From the NCBI GenBank assembly GCA_032718565.1, contig JAVGVS010000025.1, positions 2,899,520 to 2,963,519 on the forward strand: 64,000 nt of DNA, read 5' to 3'. The notes below the pieces were generated by a model. The model saw nothing but the letters and a program-made list of their open reading frames with translations, did no database searches and had not been told where the DNA came from. The stretch's first letter is position 1, and the number at the start of each line of letters is the position of its first letter. The DNA comes from Distichodus sexfasciatus (Eukaryota; Chordata; Actinopteri; Characiformes; Distichodontidae). Both the position numbers and the translations under genes were made by a program. Below, in pieces: positions 22,721-35,271 of the stretch.

Positions 22721-24356
22721 TAACATCACAAACGTCTCCAGCCTCCACGCTCATTCTCATTCATTAATTTCCACACACAAGCGGCATTTAAAGCTCCCCC
22801 GTCTGCCCCTACATCTCCACCCTCTCTAGATGTCCGTTAATATTTTTAAAGAAATGACATCCATGTGTTATAATGTGACAAGTGCACGGTTTTATTTACA
22901 TGACAAGACTTTAGACACGCGTTACTGCGCGTCACCAAACCGGAATAAATGTTAAAAAATTACAGATGCAGTGTAGGTTTTTAATGGCTTGACTTTAATC
23001 GGAATCAAACTACGGGCACGCCGCTGTTATTAAAACAAACAGGGTTAAACGCTGACTGAGAAGATGAAAAATAAATAGATTTTCTCTTTGGAAGATACTA
23101 TTTTTGCCCAGTTTATGTACATGGCAGTTTAAGTTTTATTTCCGTTCTTAGTCAGTTTCAGTGACTCGTCCATCTTCAAATCGATATTATGTTTATTTGC
23201 GATTATTATTTGCTTATAATCGCCGTGTTTTATTTAATCATATGCAGTACCGCTTGTGGCGGCTAGAGGGAGCTGTTTCTTCTCTGTGGAGCGCTACATT
23301 CATTTGGACTCGTTTTGACCACTTCATCCCATCCTAAATTTTGACAGCATTTATACGGTAGTTTGTGTTATGTTTTACACCTGCACTCTTTCTTTTGTCG
23401 TGAGCGGTTAAAGAAGCCTGTAATCAGCTATTGGTGCCGTAATTTTAAGGCAGAATCCCACCCCCCATTGCTTTTATGCATTTGCCTTTGTAAAACATAT
23501 TCCACATTTTAACTCTCGATGGACCTGTCACACTCATTACTAGGTAGCATCTCAAATCATCTAAATCAAAATGAGATATTAGGTGTGGACTTTAAGTGTG
23601 TGTTCTGTTCTGTTTACACAACGTTTTTGGGTCAAAATCTGTTGTAAAATTACACTGAACATCTGGTAGTGTTTTCAGGTTGTCTCTTAAGAGATGTAGT
23701 TTACATTTCCAGGATGATCTATAGCTTTGGAACCCTACTGAGCAACTACTGTTTATACTGATGTAGACTTCAAGTGTAGCTAACGGTTGTGTTTGCCCAT
23801 TTGCCTTTGGGTGAGATCATGGATCATGTGCGTTTACAAGCAGATTAGGGTGGAGGATAAAAGAGTGATTATGGCTGAAAAGATCAGAGAGGATTATACT
23901 GTAAAAATTGTACTTTAATAACACTAAGCCATTTAAACTAGGCATTTTGGACTTCTTTTTAAAACTTCGTCAAGTAATATCACTTCAGGAATGATCAATA
24001 TTAGAGCATGTTGTAGAAACAACGCTACTGTCTTTTTTGTCTCATCAGAACACTCTGGTATCTGACATGTGAAACTTTACTCTTTGTAACTATATGCTAT
24101 ATTATGGGTGCTTAATCAGAACACTGGATATGTAAACCATCAGGCTTATTACTTTTGCAGGCTCCCAATAATTGGGTTGCTCTGCCCTGCAGGATATTTC
24201 ACTAAGACCCCTTTAGGCACTTTTTAAGAAATCAAACACAGGTTCAATCCAAGAGCAACAGTCTGATGGGTTCAAGTGTTTTCCTTATGGCCGTAGCCAT
24301 CGGGGGCAGCAGACTGCTGACCAAGCAAGAGGAGGGGGTTAGTTTTTAGCTAAATC

Positions 24357-24374
24357 TGCCCACTTAAGTGGGCA
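24357..24374. repeat. perfect 18-bp palindrome
   Basis: TGCCCACTTAAGTGGGCA is its own reverse complement. No repeat family was recognised around it. It could be a dimeric protein-binding site or chance. Confidence 0.6.
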
Positions 24375-24842
24375 TGAGGCTGGACGCATGTCTGCAGTGT
24401 GCCTGAAATTGGGTTGGGGGGAGGTGGGGTTAGGGGTGAGAAAGAGAGGGCCATTGTTCCCTGGAAGTCACTGAGGTAAGGCTCTCCTTGCTCATGGCCA
24501 GATGTTGTGCTTGGCACTGCTGCTGCCTCTTAAGCAGGTAAGATGAGAAGGCGGTAGGTTGGCTGTCTGGTTGCCTGGCTGCTGCTGGTCTGGTGTACCT
24601 GTAGCTGCATAGTTTGTGTTGGGGTGCTAATGAAGTCAAATAGATGAGTTGGTGTTGGGTAACTTGAAAACACAGACAAGGGTTTTCTTTCATGTCGTTG
24701 CATGGGCTTTGGCATTGCAGGAGAGAAATCACCAGTTAGGGATGGGGGCAATTAAGAGGCCTAATTTGAAAGATCTAAGGTGGGCTTCAACTGTACAATT
24801 TCACATTCATTTTAAATCACAGATTCATCTTCATCTACATGC

Positions 24843-24863
24843 TAAATAAATAAATAAATAAAT
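24843..24863. repeat. (TAAA)n microsatellite
   Basis: Five TAAA units. Confidence 0.85.
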
Positions 24864-25879
24864 GCTATACCATAAGGACTTTCACTAGCACTGTAAGCCT
24901 CCAGCAAGACCAACTGTATGCAGTATATGAAAGAACTTAATGTTGCCAGCTCAGTCACGGTCCTGTTTGCCCACATCACAAGTGATAGCACCCCTCCTTC
25001 CCATCGTGTCAGACTCCTTTTTGGCTTCTGTCCTTCTGCCTCATTCACAGTCATGAAGAACCGCTGAATGGATGTTGTTGGCGCTGTTCCTCTGAGGTCT
25101 GTGAGTAATTAGCAGAGTGGCACAGTATATACAGCATGTCTGTGCTCTGGTCCTCCAGTCACCCAGCCGTGGTTGGAGTCCCCCGTGTTCAGCTGGCCCG
25201 AATTACTGCCAGCACCAGTCGAGTGGCTGAAAGTGAACGTTTATTAATGTGTTCCACGTCGATCTGCTGAAAACATACTTGAGTCTTTGTCTCAGAAATC
25301 ATTCAGTTTTATGAACGCGTTTTCGCCGTGCCGAGTTCCTTAGTGGTAAACCTGGCACAGGGTCTGCTTCTGTAGTTTAGAGTTCTGGCAGGTTCGACTG
25401 ATGTTGGGTTTATGTGTGCCACGTGGCACCTTGTAGAGTTGGCACAGTAATTACCACTGTTGAGGTGGGCATTGGGGAAAACAAGAGAGACTTATGTGGA
25501 TGCCCATTAGGGTGCTCCTTCATTTCACCATAGCTTGTTATTAAAAGCCTATTTATTTGCTGTTTTAAGTGCTCTGTTTCCCCATGTAGTGATTTATGAC
25601 TTGATGGAATGTATAGAAAAATAACCAACTCGCACACAATCTCTAGACATTCCAGTGAGGAAGAGAAACAAGCCATAAATGTGTTTGTGGTGAGGGCTTT
25701 GGCTTTTCTGGAAGTAGGCTTTCTCAGCGTGAGGTGTGGTCACTAACTAATTACTGTGTCTCTTTAATTTAGAAAAAAGCCTAGCGGCCAAAAGCTTGTG
25801 GACACTAAACCCTCATAACCTCAGTTAGTTTCTGATCTCGTTAATTGGAAAGTGTGGTGAAACTGTTGCGTTTAGAGTG

Positions 25880-26190
25880 GGGGGTGGACAATTCTGAAAA
25901 TCTCATGATTCGATTCTGATTCTTGGGCTCACGTTTTGATTCAAAATTGATTCTCGATTCATAAATGGTTTCACGATTCAATACATAGATACCTATTTCC
26001 AGATTGTTGTTTTGAATTACTTTTCCTATTAACTGTGGCAGATCAACAAAACAATAACACTGACTCTAATGTAGTTTACTAAATGTAATGCATATGTACG
26101 CTCACGTGATGGAGGTCTATCTGGGCAAATTCCGACATTGCGCCATCTAAAGGCTTGGTGAGCTGAACTCATGTTGGGGAGAAAGTAAAC
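25880..26190 (+). repeat. dispersed repeat (copy 1), without the nested MITE
   Basis: Shares long blocks with 46962-47397, such as CTGTGGCAGATCAACAAAA and GCGAGCTGAACTC-like sequence (GTGAGCTGAACTCATG here). The CGATTC/GATTCG-rich start is typical of a transposon derivative with AT-rich subterminal repeats. It provides the uninterrupted site for dating the MITE. Confidence 0.65.
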
Positions 26191-26904
26191 TTAATTAGAT
26201 TTTGTGCTTTAGGGTTTGTTGACAAAAGGATTTAAATCCTATCATTTCAGAGAAGATGGATGCTCTGGGGTAGCTTTATTATTACTGTAACCAGTAAGAT
26301 TTTCACAAAAAACAACTAAAATGTATTTATAGAATATAGTTTTATAAATATATTCAGCTTCTTGTACTTCGGCTTGGTTTTATGTCTGGTAAGAAAAATT
26401 TGGTTGCCCAAAGTGCAGATACGAGAAACGAACAATGACCTGGAAAGCTAAGAAAATGAAATGTCATCTGTGAGTTTGGTGAAGTTATCATGTAGGAAGA
26501 TCTACAGTCATCAGCAATAACTCTGTGAGTATTTGAGCTAAAAAGCTCCCAGTAACTTTAATAATATTGAACAGTGTTCAGATTTAATCTCTGGAAACTC
26601 CTACCAAGTTTATTCATCATAATGGCTTTGTGGAGTTTTATGAAACTGGGTGAATCACAGAGACTGATTAACTAGGAATTCATCCCAATCTCAGTTATCC
26701 TGCTTAAAGCATTAGGAAGACAGTCATTAGTGCCCCCCTTCTCCCAGATTTGTCTTTTGGGGTCTCTAGTAAGGGGTCAAGCGATTTAAACAAATGGCTG
26801 CAAGGAGCTTCCTGACTTTTTAATGTTAAGAACATTACAAAATTCTCAGAATGAGACTTTGTATTGGAGTAATTAATATGTCAATTTTCACTTTTACGTA
26901 TGTA

Positions 26905-27942
26905 ATGGTTATCAGTAATAATCGGTATCAGAATTGGCAATATGTGACCCTCCACGGCAAAACAAGTCGCTTGTCGCAAATTTTCAAAATTTATGTTTTC
27001 ATGAAAGGGCATAAACCTTCAAAACGATACCTATATCGAATGAATGGGACGACATATGACTGAGATATCAACTTTCAAAGGAGTCGGGTTTCTCCTGTCA
27101 CGTTAAGTGAGAAACGGAGAAATCTGTCTTTGAAGTTGACTATCGCCGTAGCACTCACAGACGCTTGGTGCGGTCGTGACTATGTTTGCATTTATGGTAG
27201 CCTACGCTGCATTCACAGCCACACGGATAGCCTACCTGCGTTAGGTTAACTGAACTCGGGCGACGGAGATGGATTCCGGAGAAATATCTTCACGCTAGTC
27301 AACCAGTGGATTTAGCGTAAATATTGAAGTAGAGTGGTCAAAACAAACTTTTAACATTCTGCTGGAATTGAATTCCTCACCTCAAGAAAGTCACGTTTTT
27401 AGGATGGAAAGGGTACGTTTTTCAGCGAAATTTATTCACAACAGTACAGTATAGACCTTCCACTGTTTCAAAACACTAAAAACAAAAAATCCAAAATTTT
27501 ACCCCACGCAACATAAATGGTTGTTTTTCTCGGAAACCTCCGTTGCGACAAGCGACTGGTTTTGCCGTGGAGGGTCACATATAGGTATGTGTGTTTAATT
27601 TTGACCATCACAATATTAAGTAATTACAAGGTATGCTACTGTCGTCTCTTCTCTCTGTTTCCTCTCAACTCACTGCTCCATTTAATGTCTCAGATTGGCT
27701 ACATGTCACACGAGTAGTAGCCAAATAATGCTGAACCCTTGTTGTCACTCACACCACACTCGCAGACACAAGTGTGGTGTGAAGCTCCAAGAAGGAGAAG
27801 AGGAGAGTTTAAGCTGAGCTTGGTGTTTGTAAAAGCAAAATCTTTATGCATATCGGTTCCCAATTTCAGTTATCGGCCATGTTAGCTAGCAACAATCGGT
27901 ATTGATATTGGCCCCCAAAAAACCAATATCGGTCGACCTCTG
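26905..27942 (-). mobile_element. hAT-type non-autonomous element, GTCGACC family, interrupted by a MITE
   Basis: The right end reads ATATCGGTCGACCTCTG, the reverse complement of the family terminus TAGAGGTCGACCGATAT. The interior from 27584 matches the copies at 31.4 and 33.8 kb in opposite or equal orientation, for example GTGTTTAATTTTGACCATCA and CTAGCAACAATCGGTAT. The left part (about 26905-26940) is short and rearranged, and is cut by the MITE at 26943-27579. No clear target duplication could be paired because the left end is disturbed. Confidence 0.65.
26943..27579. mobile_element. non-autonomous transposon (MITE-like), TGTGACCCTCC termini, TA target
   Basis: The ends are inverted repeats of about 40 bp. 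The left end reads TGTGACCCTCCACGGCAAAA from 26943 and the right end is its reverse complement, ending at 27579. Both ends are flanked by TA (26941-26942 and 27580-27581), the target duplication of the Tc1/mariner superfamily. The arms continue with a shared GTCGCTTGTCGCAA block. There is no transposase ORF. The outer bases resemble an abundant fish MITE family whose ends start TGTGACCCT (from memory, not searched). It has inserted into a copy of the GTCGACC hAT family, so it is the younger of the two. Confidence 0.75.
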
Positions 27943-27950
27943 CTTCTTAT

Positions 27951-29029
27951 TCCAGACTGATTGTAAGTCTGAGCTTTTGTCCAAGACTCTCATTAGAAAT
28001 TTCCGAGTGGACATCTTCTAACATGGCTTTCCATTTCCTGATTCATCTGTGGTTTTGCCTGTCACCCTGTCTGGCCGTACTAATTATCTTGAAGTCAAGC
28101 TACAATTAATTTAATGACATATGGGACCACAGAACTTTCTTGCCAATCTAGTGGGCACTAGTGGAAAGCCATATGAGTCTGAGGTAAGAGTAAAGGTTGT
28201 GTGTATGTATGTGTGTAGTTCCTTCAAGGTTTGTCAGTCTTGACAGCCTGGATTGCTTCTGGGAAACACCTGAGTGGAGAGGAAGTACAGCGTGGAAGGA
28301 ATGTTGAAGCATGCCAACCACAGCTGGCATGTGGTCAGGACGCGTACTAGCCAAGCGTGCCGGCGTGATTGTGATGGCAGCACCGTAGTTCTCTCTTTCT
28401 CTTTCTCTTATTTTTAAAATATTTTTATTTTCAGGACAAATGCACTGCTACACCCAATCACCCCAGTCATTTCAGAATGATGAATTCTTTCCAAATATAA
28501 AGCCATTCAAATAATTTGGTGAATCTATTGAAGAACAAATATTGCAATGCATAGATATGATGCTTTGTCAGGCTGCTTAAACCTAAGATATTAATAACTG
28601 TTTTTGAAGCATTTTCTCTGGCATCCCACAAAGGAAAATTTCGACCACATCTCCCTCATTTCTCCTCACACACACCATCAGCTACTCCGTCATCTTCCTC
28701 GGCTTAATATCCTGCTGGACTTCATCACAAACCGGAAGCTGTCACTCGTGCATTACAGCAGCTGTGTGATCCTATGGTTAATTCGTGGTTACACTCGCGA
28801 AGCCAGACACCAAATATTATAATAACCGTCTGGAGAGGTATTTTTCTCCCCATTTCCCAGCACTTAAAAACACAATGTTTTATTGTTTTCTCGCAGAACC
28901 AGTCAAGTGCTGTGTTAGGAGCGTGGAGAACATTTTCCTGCTCTGCTGCTTTGTGTATGGAAAAACAAGACGTTGCTGCCTTGACTACCTGCAGCATTTG
29001 TCAAATACAGGTCATACTGTGAAAGCTAG
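27951..29029. other. no gene seen
   Basis: Unique sequence with short CT-rich runs near 28390. The overlapping 80-90 codon frames at 28725-29063 on both strands are not recognisable. Confidence 0.4.
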
Positions 29030-29135
29030 CGCTGCTCAACGCCGCTTTTCCATTAGCATGTAAGCCATGCTCGGAGCGCAGGTTGTACAGGCGGGTTATG
29101 TTTGACTGCCCCTGCCATGAAATCGTAGTGGAAAA
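29030..29135. repeat. possible short MITE with CGCTTTTCCATT / AGTGGAAAAGC ends
   Basis: GCCGCTTTTCCATTAGCATG near 29041 and GTAGTGGAAAAGCAAAT near 29127 are inverted and resemble a short fish MITE. No duplication was established. Confidence 0.3.
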
Positions 29136-29281
29136 GCAAATAAGTGTCGCACAGTTGCCAATCGAGAGTAGAACAGATCACTTTTGCATTGGCGGAATAG
29201 AGTGACTTGTTTCCAGTATTGTGGAAGCTAGTTATAAATGGCAGCTTTTTAAGCTACAAGCTACTTATTAGCGATGCGTGG

Positions 29282-30095
29282 TAACGGAATCATATCGGAG
29301 TCAGCCAGTATAATTTTTAAATCATTGGCATCAGACTGATATTTAGATTTGCCTGATATTTATGATGCATTTATTGTACTTGGGAAAGGTAGCGCTTGTG
29401 CCAGGCATGTCCAAAGTCTGAGGTGGGATTTTATATGGGCCGCGCCTTCTGACTTAAAATGTATGATGATAATTAGTGCCAAAATTCTGATCACGCAGTG
29501 AAACATTCACGAGTAAAATATCTTGTCTTTTTGTGCTCAGCTCTGCCTGTGTACGTGAAAAAAATGAAAACTAACTAAAATTGTGTGTTTGCCTCACTTA
29601 GCGAATGTGAGCTTGCACATGGGTTGTGTCCCGAACTGCATACTACCGCACTTAATAGTATGGAAGGTAAGGCACTCTTGTCATTCTTTTCTATGTGATG
29701 GTATGCATCTCAGGAAATAGCCAGGGTTCTAGCTTAACAGCTCTCTACGCACTAGGTAGTGCACATGGAGTGTCACACACGCCCTATTTTTACTTGGTAC
29801 ACCAAATATGGAGGGAAGTGACTTTTTCTTTCAATTTTGTGCACTACACTCAAAATGCTCTGCCCTCGCTCCACTCAGTTTTGACGCTCGCATGACTTGG
29901 CACTGTGGTAGAAATGTCAGAACTATGGTGCTATTTTTGTGCCAAAATTCTGGGCGTGCTTTGGAACTTTTGTCTTTATGTGCTCAACTCCGCCTTGTGC
30001 TCACGCTGGATTCTGCCTTCCTCGTATTGGTATTGTTATCAGCAGATATAAGCATGAAAAATATCGGATATCAGCATCGGCAAGTTATTCCCATG
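29282..30095. mobile_element. decayed transposon-derived repeat with internal direct repeat
   Basis: The outer parts carry ATATCGG / GATATCAGCATCGGC motifs like those of hAT derivatives. Inside, two related blocks (about 29477-29560 and 29938-30006) share GTGCCAAAATTCTG and CTTGTCTTT-TGTGCTCA. The right end (TTATCAGCAGATATAAGCATG) is related to 36.9 kb in reverse. The middle starts with GAACTGCATACTA, also seen at 35.2 kb. No intact ends were paired. Confidence 0.45.
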
Positions 30096-30194
30096 TAATG
30101 CATCCCTTTACTTATAATTAATAGTAACTAAGCTACAGCCAAGCTGCTGTTTTAAGATAGTTGTTCTCAAGTGTGCAAGTTCTATCTGTTTCAC

Positions 30195-30350
30195 CCTTCA
30201 TTCACAGATTCTTGCTTTCATCTTCACTATGCTGAACTCCATCCTCCAACTTCATCTCACAGCTGACAAAAGTGCACTGTGATACATAAGTAGAACAGCC
30301 TGTCAGATGCCACTTCTGGCAGTTCAACACCAATCAGAAACACCTTGTGT
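30195..30350 (+). repeat. dispersed repeat shared with 55.3 kb
   Basis: GTCAGATGCCACTTCTGGCA then GTTCAACACCAATCAGAAAC is the conserved core. The flanks differ. Confidence 0.5.
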
Positions 30351-30519
30351 TGTCTTTGTGCACAGAGATTGATGTATTAATGCATCGCCGTATTGTTATA
30401 CCCCCTAACCACCACCACATCACGCTGATCAATGATGATGGGTCAGCTCACGAAGACGTTTACCACTGCAACGGTTTTCATTTCTCATTTGTTCTCATTC
30501 AACCACTTTATCTGCAATC

Positions 30520-31010
30520 ATAGGGTGAGGCTTAGTTGAGGAAAAGCCATTTTTCTTGCTGAGGCCGGGAGCAGGTGCACTTCTATAAAAAGAAACTCAG
30601 TTTGTGAATCATTAAGTCATCATCGGGGATGATTTAGAACGGGCATAAGTCTCTATGACTTCTTTGTCGTGATGGGCCTGACCTTGCTCTTGCTCCCCAA
30701 ACCGGTCTCCCTCCCAGCCTGGGAACTCAATAAGACGCTTGTTTCGGGCCTCCAATTCCCTCACTGTCGCAGACAATTTGCACCCGTCAAAACAGGCCAC
30801 ATGACTGCGCGTAAGGTTGAAGGTGCGCCTCTTGTCACTGCGCCCCCCCTCCCCTTTGACTAATGTTACCCCAAGCTACAAAAAAAATGGAGGGGCGACA
30901 AAGGCCGGTCGTCTGTTTGGTCTGTTGCTCGATCTAAGCACAAAGCGGCCCTTTCACCAGGGAACTGGAGCACATATGGAAACATTTCTTTATTTTCCTC
31001 CCCTCCAAAC
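30520..31010. other. unique GC-richer block between transposons
   Basis: About 490 bases without recognised repeats, between the 30.2-kb and 31.4-kb elements. A 62-codon minus-strand frame (30612-30800) has an unremarkable charged composition and no family match. It may be a regulatory element or simply unique intron. Confidence 0.25.
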
Positions 31011-31400
31011 CTAAGCTTTGCCTTCACCTAATACTGCCCTCCGTTGCTTCCATCGTTTGAGTTCTGCAGCTGTGTGCTCTACCTGAAAGATGCTACGTCG
31101 GGCACTTAATCCCTGAGGTCAACGCTTCAAGTCAACCGGGGCTCGATGATGTTTAAACACTGCTTACTGTTCAGTTTTGTTTTGTTTTTAAACCAGTTAA
31201 ACAATACGCCTTGCAAACTCACAAGACTTTCCTAAAAGTGGAGCTGCGCAATGAATCGAAAATCCGTAAATAACTCACTGTATATTTAGATTATTGTTAA
31301 GTTTCTGTTAATACGTTCCGTGTGATTATATACTGCGCCCTGAAATACATCCTACCACGTGTGTTGACATGTGACCCTGCCTCGTCAAGTCTGTGTGTTT

Positions 31401-31837
31401 TAGAGGTCGACTGATATTGGTTTTTCAGGGCCGATTATTGCTAGCTAACGGGGCCGAGAACCAATATGCAAAAAACAAGAAAATCTGTCAAAAATTTGAA
31501 TTGCACAAACACCAAGCTCTGCTGACACTCTCCACCTTCTCGGAGCTTTATGCTGCGCTCATGTGGAGGGTCGTGTGAGTGACCAGAAGTCTTCAGTGTT
31601 GATTAGCTACTACTCATGAGACATATTACCAGTCAGAGACTGTTGTGGGCGGGACATTAAATGAAGCAGCGAGAGCAAACGGCACAGAGAGAAGAGACGG
31701 CAGTGGAGCCTCAGTAGCGCACCTTGTTAAATCTTAATATCAATGATTCTCAAAATTAAACACTGATACCGATAACCAGCAAAATGCCTAATATTTGCCC
31801 CTGATAATCAGCATGGCCGATCATCGGTTAACCCTTG
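31401..31837 (+). mobile_element. hAT-type non-autonomous element, GTCGACC family, complete
   Basis: The 5' end TAGAGGTCGACTGATATTGG and the 3' end (reverse complement CAAGGGTTAACCGAT) form imperfect terminal inverted repeats. The element is flanked by a perfect 8-bp duplication GTGTGTTT at 31393-31400 and 31838-31845, which is diagnostic of the hAT superfamily. There is no coding capacity in its 437 bp. The interior is shared with the copies at 27.6, 33.8, 50.2 and 59.0 kb. Confidence 0.8.
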
Positions 31838-31845
31838 GTGTGTTT

Positions 31846-32595
31846 CCTTCAGTTATTTGCTTTTTTTTGTTACCGCTTCTTCTACAGTTTTTGTGCTAGA
31901 AATTTTGTTTCCAACTTAAAAGGTACAACTTGTAGCGGTGTGGGGTCTTGTATACACATTTTTTATACATCCACTCGATTGTGAAGCTGGTCCGTTTTTC
32001 CGCTCGTTTTTTTCCCATAGACGAACATGGAGCTCAAATTTCGATGCTTTACTGTGTGGCCGCCGTTCTTCACAAAGTCACCAAATCCGACGCGATTCTT
32101 TGCATATAATGTAACCGTCATGCCCTGCACTCATCTTTTTCGTCCTTTTTTTCTGTAATATATTTTTTCCATAGAAACCCATTTCTTTTCTCCCATCAAA
32201 TATACATGATATTTGAGACTCCAAAGCTCCCTTCGCCGGTTTTCACACAACAGTCAACACGGTTCTTATGCCACCTCACTGAATCTGTTTTGACTCGCAC
32301 TATTGTCTTTCCCTTGCTTTTATCATCCATCTTTCTTTCCCCTTTCACTTCAGTGCATTTTAATTAAAGTCTTCCTACTTGCCTTGTGGAAATGCATCTC
32401 CCAGCATATCCCAGCTTTAATAAATTTAATTGAGCCTATTTACAGGACAACTCTTGTCAGGGGACAATGCAGGCTCCAAACAACGCGGAAAACAAAAATG
32501 TAATCATTCATTAATCATAATTAAAGTAAAATGTTCTTTTAATCATGATATTGATTTGAGGTCATATCACCCTGCTCTACATGAAAGTAAAAGAT
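31846..32595. other. no gene seen
   Basis: T-rich unique sequence with no recognised repeat. Confidence 0.4.
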
Positions 32596-32795
32596 CAGTG
32601 TGGTGGCGCAAGTGACCCAAATACTGTGTTGGTCATCCTAAGATTTAGGGGTTTGAATCCCAGAAACCATCATTAAGCCCATGAGCAAGACCCTTAACCC
32701 CAGGTTGCTCCATGGAGACTGTGCCAGTAATTAGGAAATGGAATGGTCGCTCAGGATACAAACGTCTGCTACATGTTGTTAGTGTAAATGTAAAA
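32596..32795 (+). mobile_element. tRNA-derived SINE, family C, forward
   Basis: Head GTGTGGTGGCGCAAGTGACC, B box GGTTTGAATCCC, then GAGCAAGACCCTTAACCCC and a tail GTCTGCTACATGTTGTTAGTG followed by TAAATGTAAA. This arrangement is typical of fish tRNA SINEs ending in short TAAATG repeats. Confidence 0.7.
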
Positions 32796-33788
32796 ACTTA
32801 AAATGTTTAGACGGCAGCACTCATAGTGTAGTGTAGAATTTAGCTAAAGGAATTTTTTTCCTCCTGATCACATTCCCGTTACGTACTAAGAACAGCAAAT
32901 TCAGTTTGAAGAAAACTTCTATAAAAGGAAGGATGACATATTTTAGGGGGCAAAAACATTTTTAAGATGGAAGCCATAGATCTCAAAACAGAGGCACATC
33001 CATCATATGGAGGAATACTTAGGAGTTTGGCTCTGGTTGAAGACGGAAAGATACGTGATAGAGTGAGCAGCCAGGCGCTACACTAAATATTCTGCAGGCG
33101 GTTAATTCGTCTGTAAATCATCTTTGCGCTGTTGTTTGGAATTCTAAGATCAGATGGCTTTGCAACATCAGTGTGACATTTTGAGGGGTGACGTTGAGCA
33201 TGTGGTGTTTGGAGAAACTCTTAATAGAAAAGAACACATGGAGATTGAAAACAAGATGCTTTTAAAAGATCTAGTGTGTGAACGTTCTGTATGCCCAGGC
33301 TCGGTGAGTGAGGTTTGCCATTGTCAGCTGTCAGTAAAAGAAGCAATGAACAGCTCATAAAAGAAGCAATGCTTTTGACTTTACTTTTATATTAAGCTTT
33401 TAGTTTATCAGTATCAAAGCTACTTTTAAATTGCTGTAGATTTAAAAGTAACTTTTTTGCAAACACTACTTTGTTACAAAGTACAGTTGGTCCCCAAGGT
33501 ACAATGGTTTGGTTTTTCGATATTACGATGACGATCGCGATAAAATAGGCAAATGCATCAGTGTATGTGGTACACTGGTCTGGTCTCTGGTCTCTTCCGC
33601 CTTTTAAGATGCCTCACTCTCGGTGGCGGGTCTCAGTGTTTGTGTTTTTGGTGTTTCAAAGCCCAATTTTAGTGAAAAAAAGCATGTCTTTCAAATGCCC
33701 TAGTGTGTCTCTTGCTGGTAGCCTTGTCTTGATATTTTCAAGTAATGGTGGGGTCATCGGAACATGTCTCCATTGTAAGTCGGAAACT
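32796..33788. other. no gene seen
   Basis: Unique AT-rich sequence. ACTTTTTTGCAAACACTACTTTG near 33450 suggests a fragment of the GTACTTAAG repeat, but this is weak. Confidence 0.35.
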
Positions 33789-33796
33789 AACTGTAC

Positions 33797-34143
33797 TATG
33801 GGTAAACTGAATATCATCGGGGGCTAATATTAAGCATTTTGCTGGTTATCTGTATCGGTGTTTAATTTTGACCATCACCGATATTTTGTAATTACAAGGC
33901 TCCACTGCCGTCTCTTCTCTCGACTCGCTGCCTTGTTTAATGTCCCGTCCACAGAAGTCTCGGATTGGCTGTATGTCATACGAGTAGTAGTCAGTCAACG
34001 CTGAAGTCTTGTTGTCACTCACATCACACTCACACGAGTGCAGCGTGTTGCATATCGGTTTCAAATATGGGTTATCAGCCCCGTTAACTAGCGATAATCT
34101 GTGTCGATATCGGCCCTGAAAACCCAATAGCGCCCGACATCTA
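33797..34143 (-). mobile_element. hAT-type non-autonomous element, GTCGACC family, complete and diverged
   Basis: Reverse-orientation copy that ends in a decayed terminus (GCGCCCGACATCTA). The flanking octamers AACTGTAC (33789-33796) and ACCTGTAC (34144-34151) differ at one base, consistent with an old hAT target duplication. Its 347 bp share the TTTAATTTTGACCATCACCG and GCATATCGG blocks with the other copies. Confidence 0.75.
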
Positions 34144-34774
34144 ACCTGTACTATATTTTTTCTTTATTTACAATGCAGAAGCCGAAGAAAAAGACAATAC
34201 AGATATTTCCTGCTACCTGCTGTTTCTGATTGGCGTTGCGTTTGCAGAAGTGACCGTCACTGCATCACAGAGCACTGTTGGGCAGCTGCTAGATGGAGTC
34301 AGAGGCTGAAGTCCGTCTTGGAGGAAAATGAAAATAGGAACCTGTGACCATGAAATATCTCGGAATGCAGTTAGCTATTAAAACTAGCTTGTCTGTAGCT
34401 TAGTTACTCGTAATCACGCTCTCATCAACTGTGTGGCAACTGACCGTCATAAATGCCTTTAGTGTGCCAAACTGGGTTAACTCTCCCATGTCTACTGGAG
34501 CAGGAGAGTGCTGCATCTGACCCTGCTGTTTTTCCTGGGAGTCCAGATGTGTTCAGTAGACTTACGGCTCATTAAGGCCTGGCAGATGGGAAATGGAGGA
34601 TGAAATGGGTTGTTGCCTCCCAATGACCCTTTTGCGAAGCCGTCCAGAAAACCTGATGGTATTAATACACAAGCCTCTTGATGTTCTTGTCCGCCAGCTT
34701 TAGACATCTGTAACATTTTGGGCAAGAGAGAAATCTAAGTGTATGTGGGAAAACAAGACAGACGTGGGAAATCC

Positions 34775-34905
34775 TAGGGCTGGGCGATATGACCTCAAAT
34801 CAGTATCACAATTAATTGAAGACTGATTACAATTAACAGGTATTTTGTTTTCATTTTTTTGCTTTTTTGTCCTCATAGTTCACCGCAAAGTTAAAGTTAA
34901 AACTG
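34775..34905 (+). mobile_element. hAT-type fragment, TAGGGCTGGGCGATATG left end
   Basis: Starts with TAGGGCTGGGCGATATGACC and shares ATTTTGTT-TTCATTTTTTTG with the 35.3-kb element. No right terminus or duplication was found, so it is probably truncated. Confidence 0.55.
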
Positions 34906-35271
34906 GGACATTGCCGACTGTGATGGGCAGAGTCACATGACAGCACTGGTATTCTGCTCTCGATTCTGGATATTTTATGACTGGAGCAGCCCTCCCCCCA
35001 GCATAGAGGGGTCCTGACTCTGCCCCGCGCTGCTCTGTGTTTATTTGTTTGATTGTGGGAAAATTCCTGCGCTTGTCCGTGAGAGTGCCTGCCCCGCTCC
35101 CTGCCTTGAATTTCCCAAAGGGCTCGGCCCTGCAGCGGCCTTGGGTCTCGCTTCTCCCATCATCCCCTGCGGGTCGTAGGAGGTAAAAAATTGGGGTCTG
35201 CATTCCAAACTGCATACTAACACACTATCTGTGGTATGTGATTTGTGACGTGAACCCCATCTAGGACTGAG

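Larger units (their letters stand above)
22683..25879. other. no further exon seen; probable intron
   Basis: Unique sequence downstream of the candidate donor at 22677. CpG frequency falls off by about 23.4 kb. It contains the 18-bp palindrome and the TAAA microsatellite. Confidence 0.4.
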
